Origin: Lysobacterales bacterium
GTDB taxonomy: Bacteria > Pseudomonadota > Gammaproteobacteria > Xanthomonadales > SZUA-38
Assembly (NCBI GenBank): GCA_028285525.1
Contig: JANQOZ010000087.1
Coordinates: 1-55,179, forward strand
Reading direction: 5' to 3'
Length of the DNA: 55,179 nt
The position numbers and the translations under genes are program-made. Shown in pieces: positions 24,060-34,616 of this stretch. Numbering within the stretch: the stretch's first letter is position 1; every line of letters starts with the position of its first letter. Below the pieces are notes generated by a model, which searched no databases, was not told where the DNA came from, and was given only the letters and a program-made list of their open reading frames with translations.

Positions 24060-25144
24060 GGTTTGTGCTCCCGGGCCAGATACTCATGGGACTGCATTTC
24101 GGTCAGGCGGCTCAGCGTTCTTCGAAACTCAAACGCCAGCCGTTTGCCCTGGTAAATCTCGGCCATCTCGACCGCCGCCGAAACGATGAGATTTACGTTG
24201 CGATCATACAGTTCATCAATCAGGTTGATAAAGCGTCTTGCCGGGTCGTTCATGCCGTCAGCAAGCGCAGGCACCTCGCTCAGGATGACCGTATTGAAGC
24301 GGCGCGACAGCTCGATGTAGTCAGCGCTGCTGCGAGGTTGCTCACACAGCTCAGCGAACGTACACCAGACGATTCCATCGGTGCGTGCTACCACATTCAC
24401 GTCTCGACGATTAATCCTGAGGGTGCAGTCCCGAAGGATCTGACCCGGCGCCAGGTCTTCGAAGGCGTGCTCGAGGCTGGCATGTGCCGCATCGCCGAGC
24501 GGCCAGTGATAAATCTGAGCCTGCGTGAGAATACGCAGACGATAGTCCGTCTCGCCGTCGACGTTCAGCACCTCGGTATGGTTTTTCAGCAGCTCGATCG
24601 CGGGGAGAAATTTGGCGCGCTGCAGTCCGTCCCGATAGAGGCCGTCGGGCTCGATATTGGACGTCGCCACCAGCACCAGCCCCCGCTTGAACATCGCGTC
24701 GAGCAGCCCCCCGAGAATCATCGCGTCAGCGATATCGACGACAAAAAACTCGTCGAAACACAGGACACGCGCCTGGCTCATGAGCTCGTCGGCAACCGGG
24801 ATCAGCGGATTGGCCGTACCGGCGTGAACGCCGAGCCGCTCATGCACGTCCTCCATAAAACGATGAAAGTGAACGCGTCGACGTTGGGGAATCGTCAGGC
24901 ACTCATAGAAGGTGTCCATCAGGTAGGTTTTACCCCGCCCAACGCCGCCCCAAAGATAGAGGCCCTTCGGCGCGTCCAGCGTGCGGCCGAGCAGTCGGCT
25001 GAGAAGCCCGGGTCTGTCCTGCTGCACCTCGAGCGCGTGAAACAGCTCGTCCAGTCGTTTGACGGCTTCGAGCTGAGCCGGGTCTTCGGTAAAGCCGCGG
25101 TTCCTGATGTCGTCCTGGTAGCGCCCCCAGGGGGTCTCGCTCAT
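24056..25144 (-). CDS. zapE: Cell division protein ZapE (AFG1-like ATPase)
   Basis: 362 residues starting at MSETPWGRYQDDI. The frame stays open further upstream, but ATG 25144 overlaps the previous stop (ATGA) and gives the normal family N-terminus and length. Walker A is GGVGRGKT (Gly66-Thr73) after the family motif KGLYLWGGVGRGKTYLMD. Walker B is VLCFDEF, followed by VVDIADAMIL and LVATSNIEPDGLYRDGLQR. ZapE is a cytoplasmic ATPase that associates with the Z-ring and affects division under stress and low oxygen in E. coli. In many genera it lies elsewhere. Here it is the middle gene of three. Confidence 0.93.
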   Translation of the reverse strand: MSETPWGRYQDDIRNRGFTEDPAQLEAVKRLDELFHALEVQQDRPGLLSRLLGRTLDAPKGLYLWGGVGRGKTYLMDTFYECLTIPQRRRVHFHRFMEDVHERLGVHAGTANPLIPVADELMSQARVLCFDEFFVVDIADAMILGGLLDAMFKRGLVLVATSNIEPDGLYRDGLQRAKFLPAIELLKNHTEVLNVDGETDYRLRILTQAQIYHWPLGDAAHASLEHAFEDLAPGQILRDCTLRINRRDVNVVARTDGIVWCTFAELCEQPRSSADYIELSRRFNTVILSEVPALADGMNDPARRFINLIDELYDRNVNLIVSAAVEMAEIYQGKRLAFEFRRTLSRLTEMQSHEYLAREHKP

Positions 25145-25821
25145 GGGTCGCTGAGGTCCAGCTGTCGCTTGATGCCGTTTTTCAGGACCCCTCGGAGATC
25201 CATGAGACGCCGATGGAACTCGTGATCCGCGTCTTCCATCGGAATGAACTGAATGTCCCCGGGCAGCTCCTGTGCCCAGCTGTAAACCGCGTCCGGCACC
25301 ACACATTCGTCCGTATCTCCCTGGACGATCATCCAGGGGCACTCGGCCCGGGGCAGGGGGCTGAAGTCGAACTCGTCGATCAGCGGCGCGACGCTCGTCA
25401 GGTGCTGAGGGGTCACGCTGGGGGCCGCCCTGGCCGTGACGTAGGCACCGAACCCGTAGCCCGCCAGCCACAGGGGCAGCTCCGGCTGCGCCTGGCGACT
25501 CCACTGACATACCGCCAGCAGGTCCTCCGACTCGCCAAAGCCCCGGTCGAAGGACCCTTCACTTTCGCCGACTCCGCGGAAATTCAGGCGAATCGTGTGA
25601 GCGCCCAGCTCCCGCAGCGAACGCTCCATCATCTGCACCACCTTGCTGTGCAGGCTGCCGCCCTCAGCGCTGACCGAATGGCAGATGACCGCTACAGCTC
25701 GGGCCGGCTCACTCTCAGCGACGTCCAGCATCACCTCCAGCCGGCCGGCCGGCCCCTTGAGGACCGCCGCTCGCTGCTCGGCTGGAAAGTTATCGGGATA
25801 CTCGAGGTCGGGCGCGCTCAT
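25141..25821 (-). CDS. Alpha/beta-hydrolase-fold protein with Gly in place of nucleophile Ser
   Basis: 226 residues of the small alpha/beta hydrolase group (COG2945-like): AVAVICHSVSAEGGSLHSKVV, HTIRLNFRGVGESEGSFDRG, and a C-terminal MIVQGDTDECVVP and EDADHEFHRRL, which carries the usual His. The nucleophile elbow, normally G-x-S-x-G, reads GYGFG (121-125), so the catalytic Ser is replaced by Gly123. The codons at this point are clear (ggc tac ggg ttc ggt). It may therefore be a non-catalytic binding protein. It is the first gene of the zapE operon and overlaps zapE by four bases. Confidence 0.85.
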   Translation of the reverse strand: MSAPDLEYPDNFPAEQRAAVLKGPAGRLEVMLDVAESEPARAVAVICHSVSAEGGSLHSKVVQMMERSLRELGAHTIRLNFRGVGESEGSFDRGFGESEDLLAVCQWSRQAQPELPLWLAGYGFGAYVTARAAPSVTPQHLTSVAPLIDEFDFSPLPRAECPWMIVQGDTDECVVPDAVYSWAQELPGDIQFIPMEDADHEFHRRLMDLRGVLKNGIKRQLDLSDP

Positions 25822-25843
25822 GGCGTGGATGATAGCGGGACCG

Positions 25844-26407
25844 TCAGGCCGCCGCCACGGGGGCCGGCAGCGTCACGCACAGCACGAGGGCGCGACCGCC
25901 GCCGCTCACCCGCAGGCCGTGCGGCTGATCAGCACGGAACGTCAGCACGTCGCCGGCGGACAGCGTGACCATCTCGCCGCTCGCTGTGCAGATGACTTCA
26001 CCCTGAACCACGTGGCAGCAGCACTGGGAACCCGGACTGCCCGCCCGGCGGCGCAGATTGGCCGCGGGCCTGAGCTCGATTCGCTCGAGCGCAAAGCCGA
26101 CCAGGGGTTCGGGCAGCAGGTCGACCACGGTGGCCTTGCCGCCCGAGCGCTCGCGGCTCGCCAGCCGCTCTGCCGGCACGTGTCGCAGCGCGTTGGGGGG
26201 CATTGCCAGCAGGGCCTCGATCCCCACCTGCAGGGCCGCGGCCACCCGAGCCAGGTTGTTTAGGGAGGGGTTGCCGGCGCCGGACTCCATGTGGGTCACC
26301 GTCGACCGGGGAATGCCGGCACTCTGGGCGAGCTGGGCCTGGGTCATGCCGCGAGCGGTGCGAAGGTGGGTCAGATTCGACGAGAGGTTGTGAGCAAGTT
26401 CTGCCAT
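25844..26407 (-). CDS. XRE-family regulator with C-terminal cupin
   Basis: 187 residues from ATG 26407. The N-terminal helix-turn-helix is LRTARGMTQAQLAQSAGIPRSTVTHMESGAGNPSLNNLARVAAAL (about residues 15-60). A cupin_2 barrel follows, with GSQCCCHVVQGEVICTASGEMVTLSAGDVLTFRADQPHGL. This HTH-plus-cupin layout is common in regulators of amino-acid, polyamine or small-molecule metabolism. It is divergent from acpH with 51 bases between starts. The frame is open for another 100 codons upstream, but that part is antisense to acpH and is not expected to be coding. Confidence 0.88.
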   Translation of the reverse strand: MAELAHNLSSNLTHLRTARGMTQAQLAQSAGIPRSTVTHMESGAGNPSLNNLARVAAALQVGIEALLAMPPNALRHVPAERLASRERSGGKATVVDLLPEPLVGFALERIELRPAANLRRRAGSPGSQCCCHVVQGEVICTASGEMVTLSAGDVLTFRADQPHGLRVSGGGRALVLCVTLPAPVAAA

Positions 26408-26458
26408 GGCGCGTAAAATAACAAATATGAACGGCCCGCTATATCGCCGACAACGCCC

Positions 26459-27076
26459 GTGAACTATCTCGCGCACGTGCTGCTGTCCGGCCCCGATCCC
26501 CAGTGGCAGCTCGGCGGGTATCTCGGGGACCACGTGCGCGGGCGCCGCTGGGAGGACTTTCCCGCAGGCATGGCGAGCGGGATCCTGCTGCATCGCCAGA
26601 TCGACGTTTTTACGAATGCCCATCCGGCTTTCGCCTCGGCGCGGGAGCGGCTCGATCCGGCCTTTCGCCGGTATGCCGGCATCCTGCTGGATCTCTTTTT
26701 TGATCACTTTCTCGCCGCTTCTTTCGACCGTCTCACTGGTCGGAACTTAAGCGTTTTTGCCGGCGTCACCTACAGCAATCTACGCGCCCACTGGCACGTG
26801 CTGCCGCCGAGCCTGCAGCGATTCGCCCGCTATCAGGAGCGCCACAACCTGCTGACCAACTACGCTGACGAGGCGTGTCTGTCGATGGTGCTGGGGGCTG
26901 TGTCTGGCCGCCTGAAGCGGGCCAATCCGCTGGCCGAGGGCATGGGCCAGCTCCACAAGAGTCGCTCAGACCTGGAGGCGCTTTTTCTGGAGCTGTTTGA
27001 CGATCTGCAGGGTTTCGCCGCTGAACAGCGCGAAGCGTTGGGCGCCGCAGAGCCTACTCAAACAGCCAGCCCGTAA
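26459..27076 (+). CDS. acpH: Acyl carrier protein phosphodiesterase
   Basis: 205 residues from GTG 26459, giving the family start MNYLAHVLLS. AcpH (DUF479) removes the 4'-phosphopantetheine arm from holo-ACP. Family motifs seen are GGYLGDHVRG, the helix with HRQIDVFTNAHPAF, and LDLFFDHFLAASFD, which carries the metal-binding Asp/His pattern. The gene's 3' end overlaps the convergent 2OG oxygenase gene by about 23 bases. Length is close to the roughly 193 residues of E. coli AcpH. Confidence 0.88.
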   Translation: MNYLAHVLLSGPDPQWQLGGYLGDHVRGRRWEDFPAGMASGILLHRQIDVFTNAHPAFASARERLDPAFRRYAGILLDLFFDHFLAASFDRLTGRNLSVFAGVTYSNLRAHWHVLPPSLQRFARYQERHNLLTNYADEACLSMVLGAVSGRLKRANPLAEGMGQLHKSRSDLEALFLELFDDLQGFAAEQREALGAAEPTQTASP

Positions 27077-27740
27077 TCAAATACCGACCCTGCCGGGCGT
27101 AGCTCGCCACCTGGGAGACGAAGTGATCCTGCGGTACCTGAAAGATGTTCAAGCTGTTAAAGCCGGGAGCTAAAGCGCCGCGACTGGCGCCGTCATGTAC
27201 GAAGTGCAGCAGCCCACCCCAGTCCGGCTCCCATTCGCGGGTCAGATTCATCACGTAGGCGTAGCGGCGTTCTTTACCGCTGTACGTATCGTCGTGCGTG
27301 CGCAGGAAGTGACCGGGTCGATAGAGGCAGGCATGGGCATCCGCGCGTTTCAGCGCCGCGTTGCCCGTGAGCTGCTGCCAAAGCTCCAGCGATTCGGACG
27401 CTGCGAGCCAGTCTGCCCAGGCAGCGCAGAAGGTCAGCTCCGACGGCACCACGTCACGACGCATGTATGAAAAAGAAAAACCTGCCCGCGCCTGCCGGCG
27501 CAGGTTCTCAGCGATTGCCGCCTGCTGCGCCGCGGGCATTTCCTTCAGATCGTCCGCGCTGATCGCCAGCGGGCCGCTGCGGCCGGTGACCGCGAGATCC
27601 CAGTCCTTCTCCCCAGCGAGTTCACCCGCCAGCTGCTCGGCGCTGTTCGGCGAGAGGAATGGGGTGAGCTGGGCAAAGCCCTGTTCCACGAGCTGCTCAT
27701 GAGCCGCGGTAATAGCGAGGTCGGGGTGAAGCTCAATCAC
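27054..27740 (-). CDS. 2OG-Fe(II) oxygenase, prolyl-hydroxylase-like
   Basis: 228 residues with a double-stranded beta-helix oxygenase domain in the C-terminal half. The iron ligands are seen as HDD in PGHFLRTHDDTYSGKERRYAYVMNL and a distal His in FQVPQDHFVSQVA, with Arg in YARQGRYLITGWLF for 2-oxoglutarate. The N-terminal third (LVEQGFAQLTPFLSPNSAEQLA) is the usual lead-in helix. The ERRYAYVMNLTREW segment is like protein hydroxylases (Ofd1/P4H type). Substrate is unknown. The neighbours do not help. Confidence 0.85.
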   Translation of the reverse strand: MIELHPDLAITAAHEQLVEQGFAQLTPFLSPNSAEQLAGELAGEKDWDLAVTGRSGPLAISADDLKEMPAAQQAAIAENLRRQARAGFSFSYMRRDVVPSELTFCAAWADWLAASESLELWQQLTGNAALKRADAHACLYRPGHFLRTHDDTYSGKERRYAYVMNLTREWEPDWGGLLHFVHDGASRGALAPGFNSLNIFQVPQDHFVSQVASYARQGRYLITGWLFE

Positions 27741-27749
27741 GGGCCAGAA

Positions 27750-29525
27750 TCACAGACTCAGGTCGATCACCACGGGGTCGTGATCGGAGCTGCGTACCGG
27801 GTCCGATTTGAACAACCCTTCAGGCCGGTTGCCCTGGCGGTAGTCCAGCCAGGCCGGGAAATCCGCGTTGATGTGCCAGTAGCCCGCGGCGGCAACCCGG
27901 GCTGACAACGTTCGGCCCGCCAGCGCCTGGTCGAGCGACCCAGCGGCACCGCGAAACACGTAAGAGTACTGAGGCTGACGCCGGGCGATGGCGGATCGAA
28001 AGCCGCGCCGGGTCAGGGTGAGCACCGGATCTTCCCGCGAATAGGCGTTGAAGTCCCCCACCAGCAGCGTTTCGCTGGCGTTGAGTTCATCTTCACTGTC
28101 GAGCCAGTCGGCCAGGGCCTCGGCCGCTTCAACGCGCTTGAGATTCCAGCACCCCTGGCCGTCACGCTGATCGGCATAGTCGCCGCTGGCCTCACCGCAG
28201 CCTTTGGACTTGAGGTGCAGCGAAACCACGGCCAGCGATCGGCCGCTCTTAAGATGCCGAAACGTCTGCGCCAGCGGCGGGCGGTTGTAGTAGTCGAACG
28301 GCCCGTCCAGCTTGGTATGCGCAGACCCCGCGAGCGCAACGGCGTCGGCGGCGTACATCAGGCCCACGGCGATCTGGTCGCCGCCGCGCCGCCCGCCGGG
28401 CCAGGCGACGGTTCGATACTCCCGTCCGCTGGCTTCGCTGAGCGCCTGCGCCAGCTCTGCTGCGGCGCTCTCGGGACCTGTCCCGTCGTTTTCCAGCTCC
28501 TGCAGCGCCAGGATGTCCGCATTCAGCGCGGTCAGGGCGGCTACCAGCTTGCGCTGCTGGCGCCGGTACTCCGCTTCGGTCCGTGCGCCTCGGGAAGTTG
28601 GAAACCCGCCGCCACGGCCGTCGCCGTTGAAAAGGTTCAGCACGTTGAACCCGACCACCCGTAAAGAGCCGGTCCTCGCCGGCGGGCTCGGCGCCGGTTT
28701 CGGTGAGCGCTGTGCCGGCGTCACCGTTTCCGTCAGGCGCAGCCGGTAGCCAGCGCGATGATCCAGCACGCCTGTCAGATTGCCAACCGTTTCGCCCACG
28801 GCAGGCAGGCGGCCGACGCTGTCCGGCCACCAGCTGACCTCGCTGAGGTCGCGCTGGTCGGAAAGGTCGTCCAGCGTCATGGAGCGGCGGAGGTTGTTGG
28901 TGCGCATTTCGCCGGCGATGCGGCCAGGCTCCGCCACCTCGGTGGGTGAGAACAGGCGGCTGCCGGCAACAATCACGGCCTGCCCGGCGCCGCCGAACCG
29001 GGTCACGCCGCTGAAGCGCATGTCGCTGGTCACGTTGATCAGCATCCCTTCCAGGCTTTCGATGTGACGGCCGCGAAGCGGGAGAAAAACGGGGCTTGGA
29101 GCCGGCAACTCGGCCTCGCCGCACGCTTCGACGCGGCGGCTGTCAACGGCCGTGAGGGTGTTTTCCAGCTCGGTAACCGTGCCCGCCACGCGGATGCGCT
29201 CGCCACTGTCGGCGTTTACGCCCAGCGCAAAGAGCGCGTCGGAGGTCTGTGGGTCGTTATCGGGATTCAGGCTTTGGAGAAAAACGCCGCTGACGCGGTT
29301 TTCTTCGTCGCGATAAGCGGCGGTTACGATGCCTTCGACGATCACCTGCTGGCCGACGAGTTCGCTGCGACGGTCGTTACCCTGAACGCGACTGATCGCT
29401 GTCGCTGGCTCCCCGCACACGAGGGGAGCTTGAGTCTGGCACCCGCCGAGAATCAGGAGCAGACCGAGACCGGCCGCTCGCAAGGCTCGGATTTTTTGGC
29501 CTACTGGAGCTGGTCGACCATCCAT
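27750..29525 (-). CDS. Lipoprotein endonuclease/exonuclease/phosphatase (ExeM/NucH-like)
   Basis: 591 residues. The signal ends in the lipobox LILGGC, so it is a probable outer-membrane lipoprotein. Residues about 50-270 form OB-like nuclease-associated segments (VIVEGIVTAAYRDEENRVSGVFLQ), as in ExeM-type nucleases. The C-terminal half is an EEP domain: RVVGFNVLNLFNGDG, ADILALQELEND (catalytic Glu), SLHLKSKGC, LLVGDFNAYSREDP and SSDHDPVVIDLSL. Members are metal-dependent extracellular DNases used to degrade external DNA or to affect biofilms. Its start overlaps the 3' end of the cytochrome c5 gene by 25 bases. Confidence 0.88.
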   Translation of the reverse strand: MDGRPAPVGQKIRALRAAGLGLLLILGGCQTQAPLVCGEPATAISRVQGNDRRSELVGQQVIVEGIVTAAYRDEENRVSGVFLQSLNPDNDPQTSDALFALGVNADSGERIRVAGTVTELENTLTAVDSRRVEACGEAELPAPSPVFLPLRGRHIESLEGMLINVTSDMRFSGVTRFGGAGQAVIVAGSRLFSPTEVAEPGRIAGEMRTNNLRRSMTLDDLSDQRDLSEVSWWPDSVGRLPAVGETVGNLTGVLDHRAGYRLRLTETVTPAQRSPKPAPSPPARTGSLRVVGFNVLNLFNGDGRGGGFPTSRGARTEAEYRRQQRKLVAALTALNADILALQELENDGTGPESAAAELAQALSEASGREYRTVAWPGGRRGGDQIAVGLMYAADAVALAGSAHTKLDGPFDYYNRPPLAQTFRHLKSGRSLAVVSLHLKSKGCGEASGDYADQRDGQGCWNLKRVEAAEALADWLDSEDELNASETLLVGDFNAYSREDPVLTLTRRGFRSAIARRQPQYSYVFRGAAGSLDQALAGRTLSARVAAAGYWHINADFPAWLDYRQGNRPEGLFKSDPVRSSDHDPVVIDLSL

Positions 29526-30013
29526 TGCACGGTGACGCGAACCTGTTCATCACTCAAGTCCATGCGCCCACCGCGAGCGGGCATCAGGCCGGCGTCACCC
29601 TGATAGCCTTCGATGGCGTGCTGCACCAGCGTGTCTATGCCCTGGGCCAATCGAGGCTCCCAGGCGGCTCGCTCGAGCTTCGGCGAACCGGCCACGCCGC
29701 TGGTGTGACAGGCCGCGCAAACGTTGTTGTAGATCAGGCTGCCGTCGGTTGAACCGTCGAACGCCAGCTTGGGTGCTGCTTCAGCCGCGGCCGCCTCAGC
29801 CGCAGCTCTGGCGGCGGCGCCGGTCTCGCCGGCGTAGACGGAGCCCACGGGCGCAATGCGCGCCTCCAGCGCAGCAACCTTATCCGGGTTGTCAGGTCGT
29901 GAGGTCAGCTTGTTCAGCTGGATTGCCGTCAAGATCACCACCACGGTGAAGACGGCCAGCCCCGCTATCAGCAGGGCAAAGTTTTTCATAAATATCTGAT
30001 CTTGCTCGCTCAC
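29501..30013 (-). CDS. Cytochrome c5-like membrane-anchored cytochrome
   Basis: 170 residues from GTG 30013, about nine bases after AAGGT. The N-terminal transmembrane anchor is FALLIAGLAVFTVVVILTAI. An Ala/Glu-rich linker (AAARAAAEAAAAEAA) follows, then a class I cytochrome domain. Haem is bound by CAACH (Cys99, Cys102, His103), and the axial Met is probably in GLMPARGG. The layout matches cytochrome c5-type electron carriers of gammaproteobacteria. The final residues VTVQWMVDQLQ are the usual closing helix. It overlaps the nuclease gene by 25 bases, so the two may share a transcript. Confidence 0.9.
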   Translation of the reverse strand: MSEQDQIFMKNFALLIAGLAVFTVVVILTAIQLNKLTSRPDNPDKVAALEARIAPVGSVYAGETGAAARAAAEAAAAEAAPKLAFDGSTDGSLIYNNVCAACHTSGVAGSPKLERAAWEPRLAQGIDTLVQHAIEGYQGDAGLMPARGGRMDLSDEQVRVTVQWMVDQLQ

Positions 30014-30048
30014 CGCAGTGACCTTTAAACCCAAAAAAAATCCGCGTG

Positions 30049-30077
30049 ATTATAGCGGTCCGCCTGCGCTCTGTCTC
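30049..30077 (-). promoter_or_regulatory. Candidate sigma-70 promoter for the cytochrome c5 gene
   Basis: Minus-strand GAGACA (30072-30077) and a perfect TATAAT (30049-30054) are separated by 17 bases. This predicts a start near 30042 and a leader of about 30 bases before the GTG at 30013. Confidence 0.55.
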
Positions 30078-30246
30078 GCGCGTCTTCACACTGCCGGCTG
30101 CTGGCTGTGCAGCGTGCGACAAAGTACACTGGCCCGCTCCGAAATGCTTCGGACGAGGCCCGGCTGCTGTGGCGACAGCCGCCGATCATGTCGAGGGTGG
30201 ATTTCATGCAACCTGTTCAGCAGGCGGATCAATATAAGGCGATCTG

Positions 30247-31515
30247 ATGGCGCGCAACCGCACTGACGCGCTGGTCATCGGGGCCGGCGCGGTGGGTCTT
30301 TCCTGCGCGTATTTTCTCAACCGGGCGGGCATGAGCGTGCAGATTCTCGAGCGTCGCAAGGTCGGCGCTGGCACCTCGTTTGGCAACCTCGGGCTGATCA
30401 CCCCTTCCCACGCCAAGCCCCTTCCCGGGCCGGGTGTGCCGCTGAAGACGCTCAAATCCCTGTTTGATCCTACCGGCAGCTTTCACGTTCGGCCGCGGCT
30501 CGACGGCGAGCTTGCCCGCTGGATGCTCGGCTTTGTCAGAAACTGCAATTCGAAACAGCACGACTACATCGCTGCTGCCCGGCAGCAGCTGATGGCCAGC
30601 TCCCGGGAGCTCACCGAAAAGCTGGTTCGCGGGGAAAAGCTCGACTGTCAGTTCAACGACGGTGGACTCATGATGCTGGCCATCAGCGAGGCCGGTATGG
30701 CCGACCTGAGCGCGCTTGGTAAATCGCTCGAGAAGCTGGCGGTGGAGTCCAGCGAAGTGGACGGCGAGGGGCTTCGAGAGGCCGAGCCGTCGCTGCGCAA
30801 GAGTGTCCTTGGCGGGCTGTGGCTGCCGGGGGACGCGTCGCTGCGACCCGATCGCTTCACCGCTGAACTCAACTGGGCGTGCCATAAGCGAGGCGTCCAG
30901 CTTCAGGAAGATTGCGAGATCAAGGCGCTCAACCAGGACGAGGGGAAGCTGGTTTCAGCCTTCACGGATCGCGGCACCTATGAGGCAAAACATTTTGTGA
31001 TGGCGGCGGGTGTCTGGACGCCCGAAATCGTCAGATCGCTCGGTCTGCGCGTGCCGATCCAGGCCGGGATGGGCTATTCCCTGACCAGCGTTCGCCCCGA
31101 TCCGTGTCCGTCGTTCCCGCTGCTGCTGCACGAGGCGGGCATGGCCGTCACGCCTTTTGAGGATACGTACCGGATCGGCGGCACGATGGAGTTCGCCGGG
31201 CCGGACGCTGAGCCCAACCCGAAGCGATTCATGGCCCTGATTGAGGGAGCGCAGCGCTATCTCACGGATCCGCTGGGAATTGGCGAACCGGAAAAATGGC
31301 ACGGCTATCGACCGATGACTCCGGACGACCTGCCGCTGATCGGGGCTGTCCCGAAGCTGCCCAATCTCTTCTTCGCCTGCGGCCACAATATGATGGGTAT
31401 GAGCATGTGTGTGGCCAGCGGGCGCCTTACCGCGGAGCTGGTAACCGGCCGCAAGCCGCACGTCGACCCGGAACCCTATCGGCCAGACCGCTTTCGCGGG
31501 ATGCAGCTCACCTGA
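30247..31515 (+). CDS. FAD-dependent D-amino-acid dehydrogenase (DadA-like)
   Basis: 422 residues of the DAO family. The FAD-binding dinucleotide motif is ALVIGAGAVGLSCAYFLNRAGMSVQILER, followed by GTSFGNLGLI, typical of DadA-like enzymes. The C-terminus has WHGYRPMTPDDLPLIGAV and FFACGHNMMGMSM, the substrate/FAD-closing motifs. DadA enzymes deaminate D-amino acids to 2-oxo acids and pass electrons to the respiratory chain at the inner membrane. No alanine racemase is adjacent, so the true substrate is not fixed. Confidence 0.85.
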   Translation: MARNRTDALVIGAGAVGLSCAYFLNRAGMSVQILERRKVGAGTSFGNLGLITPSHAKPLPGPGVPLKTLKSLFDPTGSFHVRPRLDGELARWMLGFVRNCNSKQHDYIAAARQQLMASSRELTEKLVRGEKLDCQFNDGGLMMLAISEAGMADLSALGKSLEKLAVESSEVDGEGLREAEPSLRKSVLGGLWLPGDASLRPDRFTAELNWACHKRGVQLQEDCEIKALNQDEGKLVSAFTDRGTYEAKHFVMAAGVWTPEIVRSLGLRVPIQAGMGYSLTSVRPDPCPSFPLLLHEAGMAVTPFEDTYRIGGTMEFAGPDAEPNPKRFMALIEGAQRYLTDPLGIGEPEKWHGYRPMTPDDLPLIGAVPKLPNLFFACGHNMMGMSMCVASGRLTAELVTGRKPHVDPEPYRPDRFRGMQLT

Positions 31516-31567
31516 CAACAGGCCGGATCCGATCAATCCCCTAGGCGCTGAGATTCGTCGCACCGTC

Positions 31568-33251
<1,684 letters not shown>

Positions 33252-33265
33252 CCCGATCGAAGCCG

Positions 33266-33286
33266 GCCGGCGCGCAAGGCGCCGGC
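33266..33286. terminator. Hairpin between convergent glnB and M48 protease genes
   Basis: GCCGGCGC, a five-base loop, then GCGCCGGC form a perfect 8-bp stem in the 39-base gap. It could serve both genes. There is no T-tract on either side. Confidence 0.45.
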
Positions 33287-33290
33287 GCAA

Positions 33291-34616
33291 TCAGCGTGAC
33301 ACGCTCACGCTCGCGGCAATGGTTGCCGCCACGTCCTGGTGGCGGGGAAAGAAATGCTGTTCCGGCGCTTGGAAAAGCACGTAAACGGTTTCGCTCGATC
33401 GCTCCAGCCGCCAGCCGGTCAGTCGCCAGCGCAGCCCTGACTCGTCCGTCATTGCCATGTCCAGCGCCACCCCATGGGCCGTCTCGGCTGCGTCCAGCAG
33501 CGTCAGCCTGCGCGCCCGTTCCAGCGCACGGAATTCTGTTGCCACATGCCAGAGGGTGTGCTGGCTGCTCGGGCACGGCAATTGCCGGGCGCTGGTTCCC
33601 CGCGGCGTGCTGCCCGCCCGCCAAACGTCAAGCCGCGTAAGGCCGGTGAGGTCAGGCGTCAGCACCAGCTGCCTGCCGGTCTTGAGCGCGACGCGCCAGT
33701 TTGACGGGTGTTCGACCCGCAGCTTTCCCAACCGCGCGGCGCGTCCTTCAGCGGTGGCGGGTGACACAACGTTCGGCGTCGGTGCACATTGCCCGGCGCG
33801 GCTCGGCAACCGGTTGAGCACGCCGGGCAGGCTCGGCGGCTGCAGCGTCCGGTCGTCCGGCGGGCTGGTGGCGCGGCGTTGGCTGATCATCCAGCGCCAA
33901 CGGGCGAGCTCGTCCGCTGAGAAGGGCTCAGCGTGGCGCTGCAGAAAAACCTCAGCGCGGGCGATGTTGTCCGTGGCCAGCAGCTGCTCAAGCGCGAGGC
34001 GCTGTAGCTTGAGGACCGGGTGGGCCAGCTCGCCCCAGCGCTCGCTGAACGGGGTTTCGGGTGCCGGCAAATCCGGGTCCTCGCCGCGTTGCCGGGTGCG
34101 GTGCAGCAGCTCGGGGATGGTGGCCGTGTTCAATCCCGCCCGCCGTAGCTTGTCCAGCGCCAGTTCGTCGGCCTCCAGCTCCAGCGCTTCGGACCGCGAA
34201 GGAAAGCCGCTGCGGACGTGACTCGCGAAGTGACCGAGCGCCAGGTGCGCCACCTCATGGGCGAGCACAAACTTCAGTTCCGAAGGGTTTTCGAGGTTTA
34301 GCAGGAGCCCGAGGTTCAGCAACACGTCACCCCGCGGCAGCGCGCGCGCATTCGGCACCGCGTCGTCGATCAGCCGCAGCTCGAAGGGCTGATCGGGAAA
34401 CCAGGCCTGCACCTCGCCCTCGGTCTGTCTAAGTTCAGCGGGGACAGGCAGCGTGCGTCCCTGGATCGCAAATCCCTCGACGACCCGGGCAGACAGCTCG
34501 GCCATCGATCGGGCTGCATCGGGAGCAGCCGGATTGGCCTTGGGTTCGGCTGTTGCTCCCGAAGGGCCGAACGTCAGAACGAAGAACGCGATGGTCAGGG
34601 CGGTCGGCAGTTTCAT
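33291..34616 (-). CDS. Exported M48-family metalloprotease
   Basis: 441 residues with a signal peptide (MKLPTALTIAFFVLTFGPSGATA). The zinc-binding motif is HEVAH (His120, Glu121, His124) in FVLAHEVAHLALGHF. The third ligand is probably the Glu of ALELEADELALDKLR, as in M48 (BepA/LoiP/Oma1-like) proteases. The last 200 residues are not recognisable. They may be a substrate or partner domain in place of the TPR domain of BepA. It is probably a periplasmic quality-control protease. Its ATG overlaps the stop of the upstream lipoprotein gene (ATGA), so the two are coupled. Confidence 0.87.
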   Translation of the reverse strand: MKLPTALTIAFFVLTFGPSGATAEPKANPAAPDAARSMAELSARVVEGFAIQGRTLPVPAELRQTEGEVQAWFPDQPFELRLIDDAVPNARALPRGDVLLNLGLLLNLENPSELKFVLAHEVAHLALGHFASHVRSGFPSRSEALELEADELALDKLRRAGLNTATIPELLHRTRQRGEDPDLPAPETPFSERWGELAHPVLKLQRLALEQLLATDNIARAEVFLQRHAEPFSADELARWRWMISQRRATSPPDDRTLQPPSLPGVLNRLPSRAGQCAPTPNVVSPATAEGRAARLGKLRVEHPSNWRVALKTGRQLVLTPDLTGLTRLDVWRAGSTPRGTSARQLPCPSSQHTLWHVATEFRALERARRLTLLDAAETAHGVALDMAMTDESGLRWRLTGWRLERSSETVYVLFQAPEQHFFPRHQDVAATIAASVSVSR

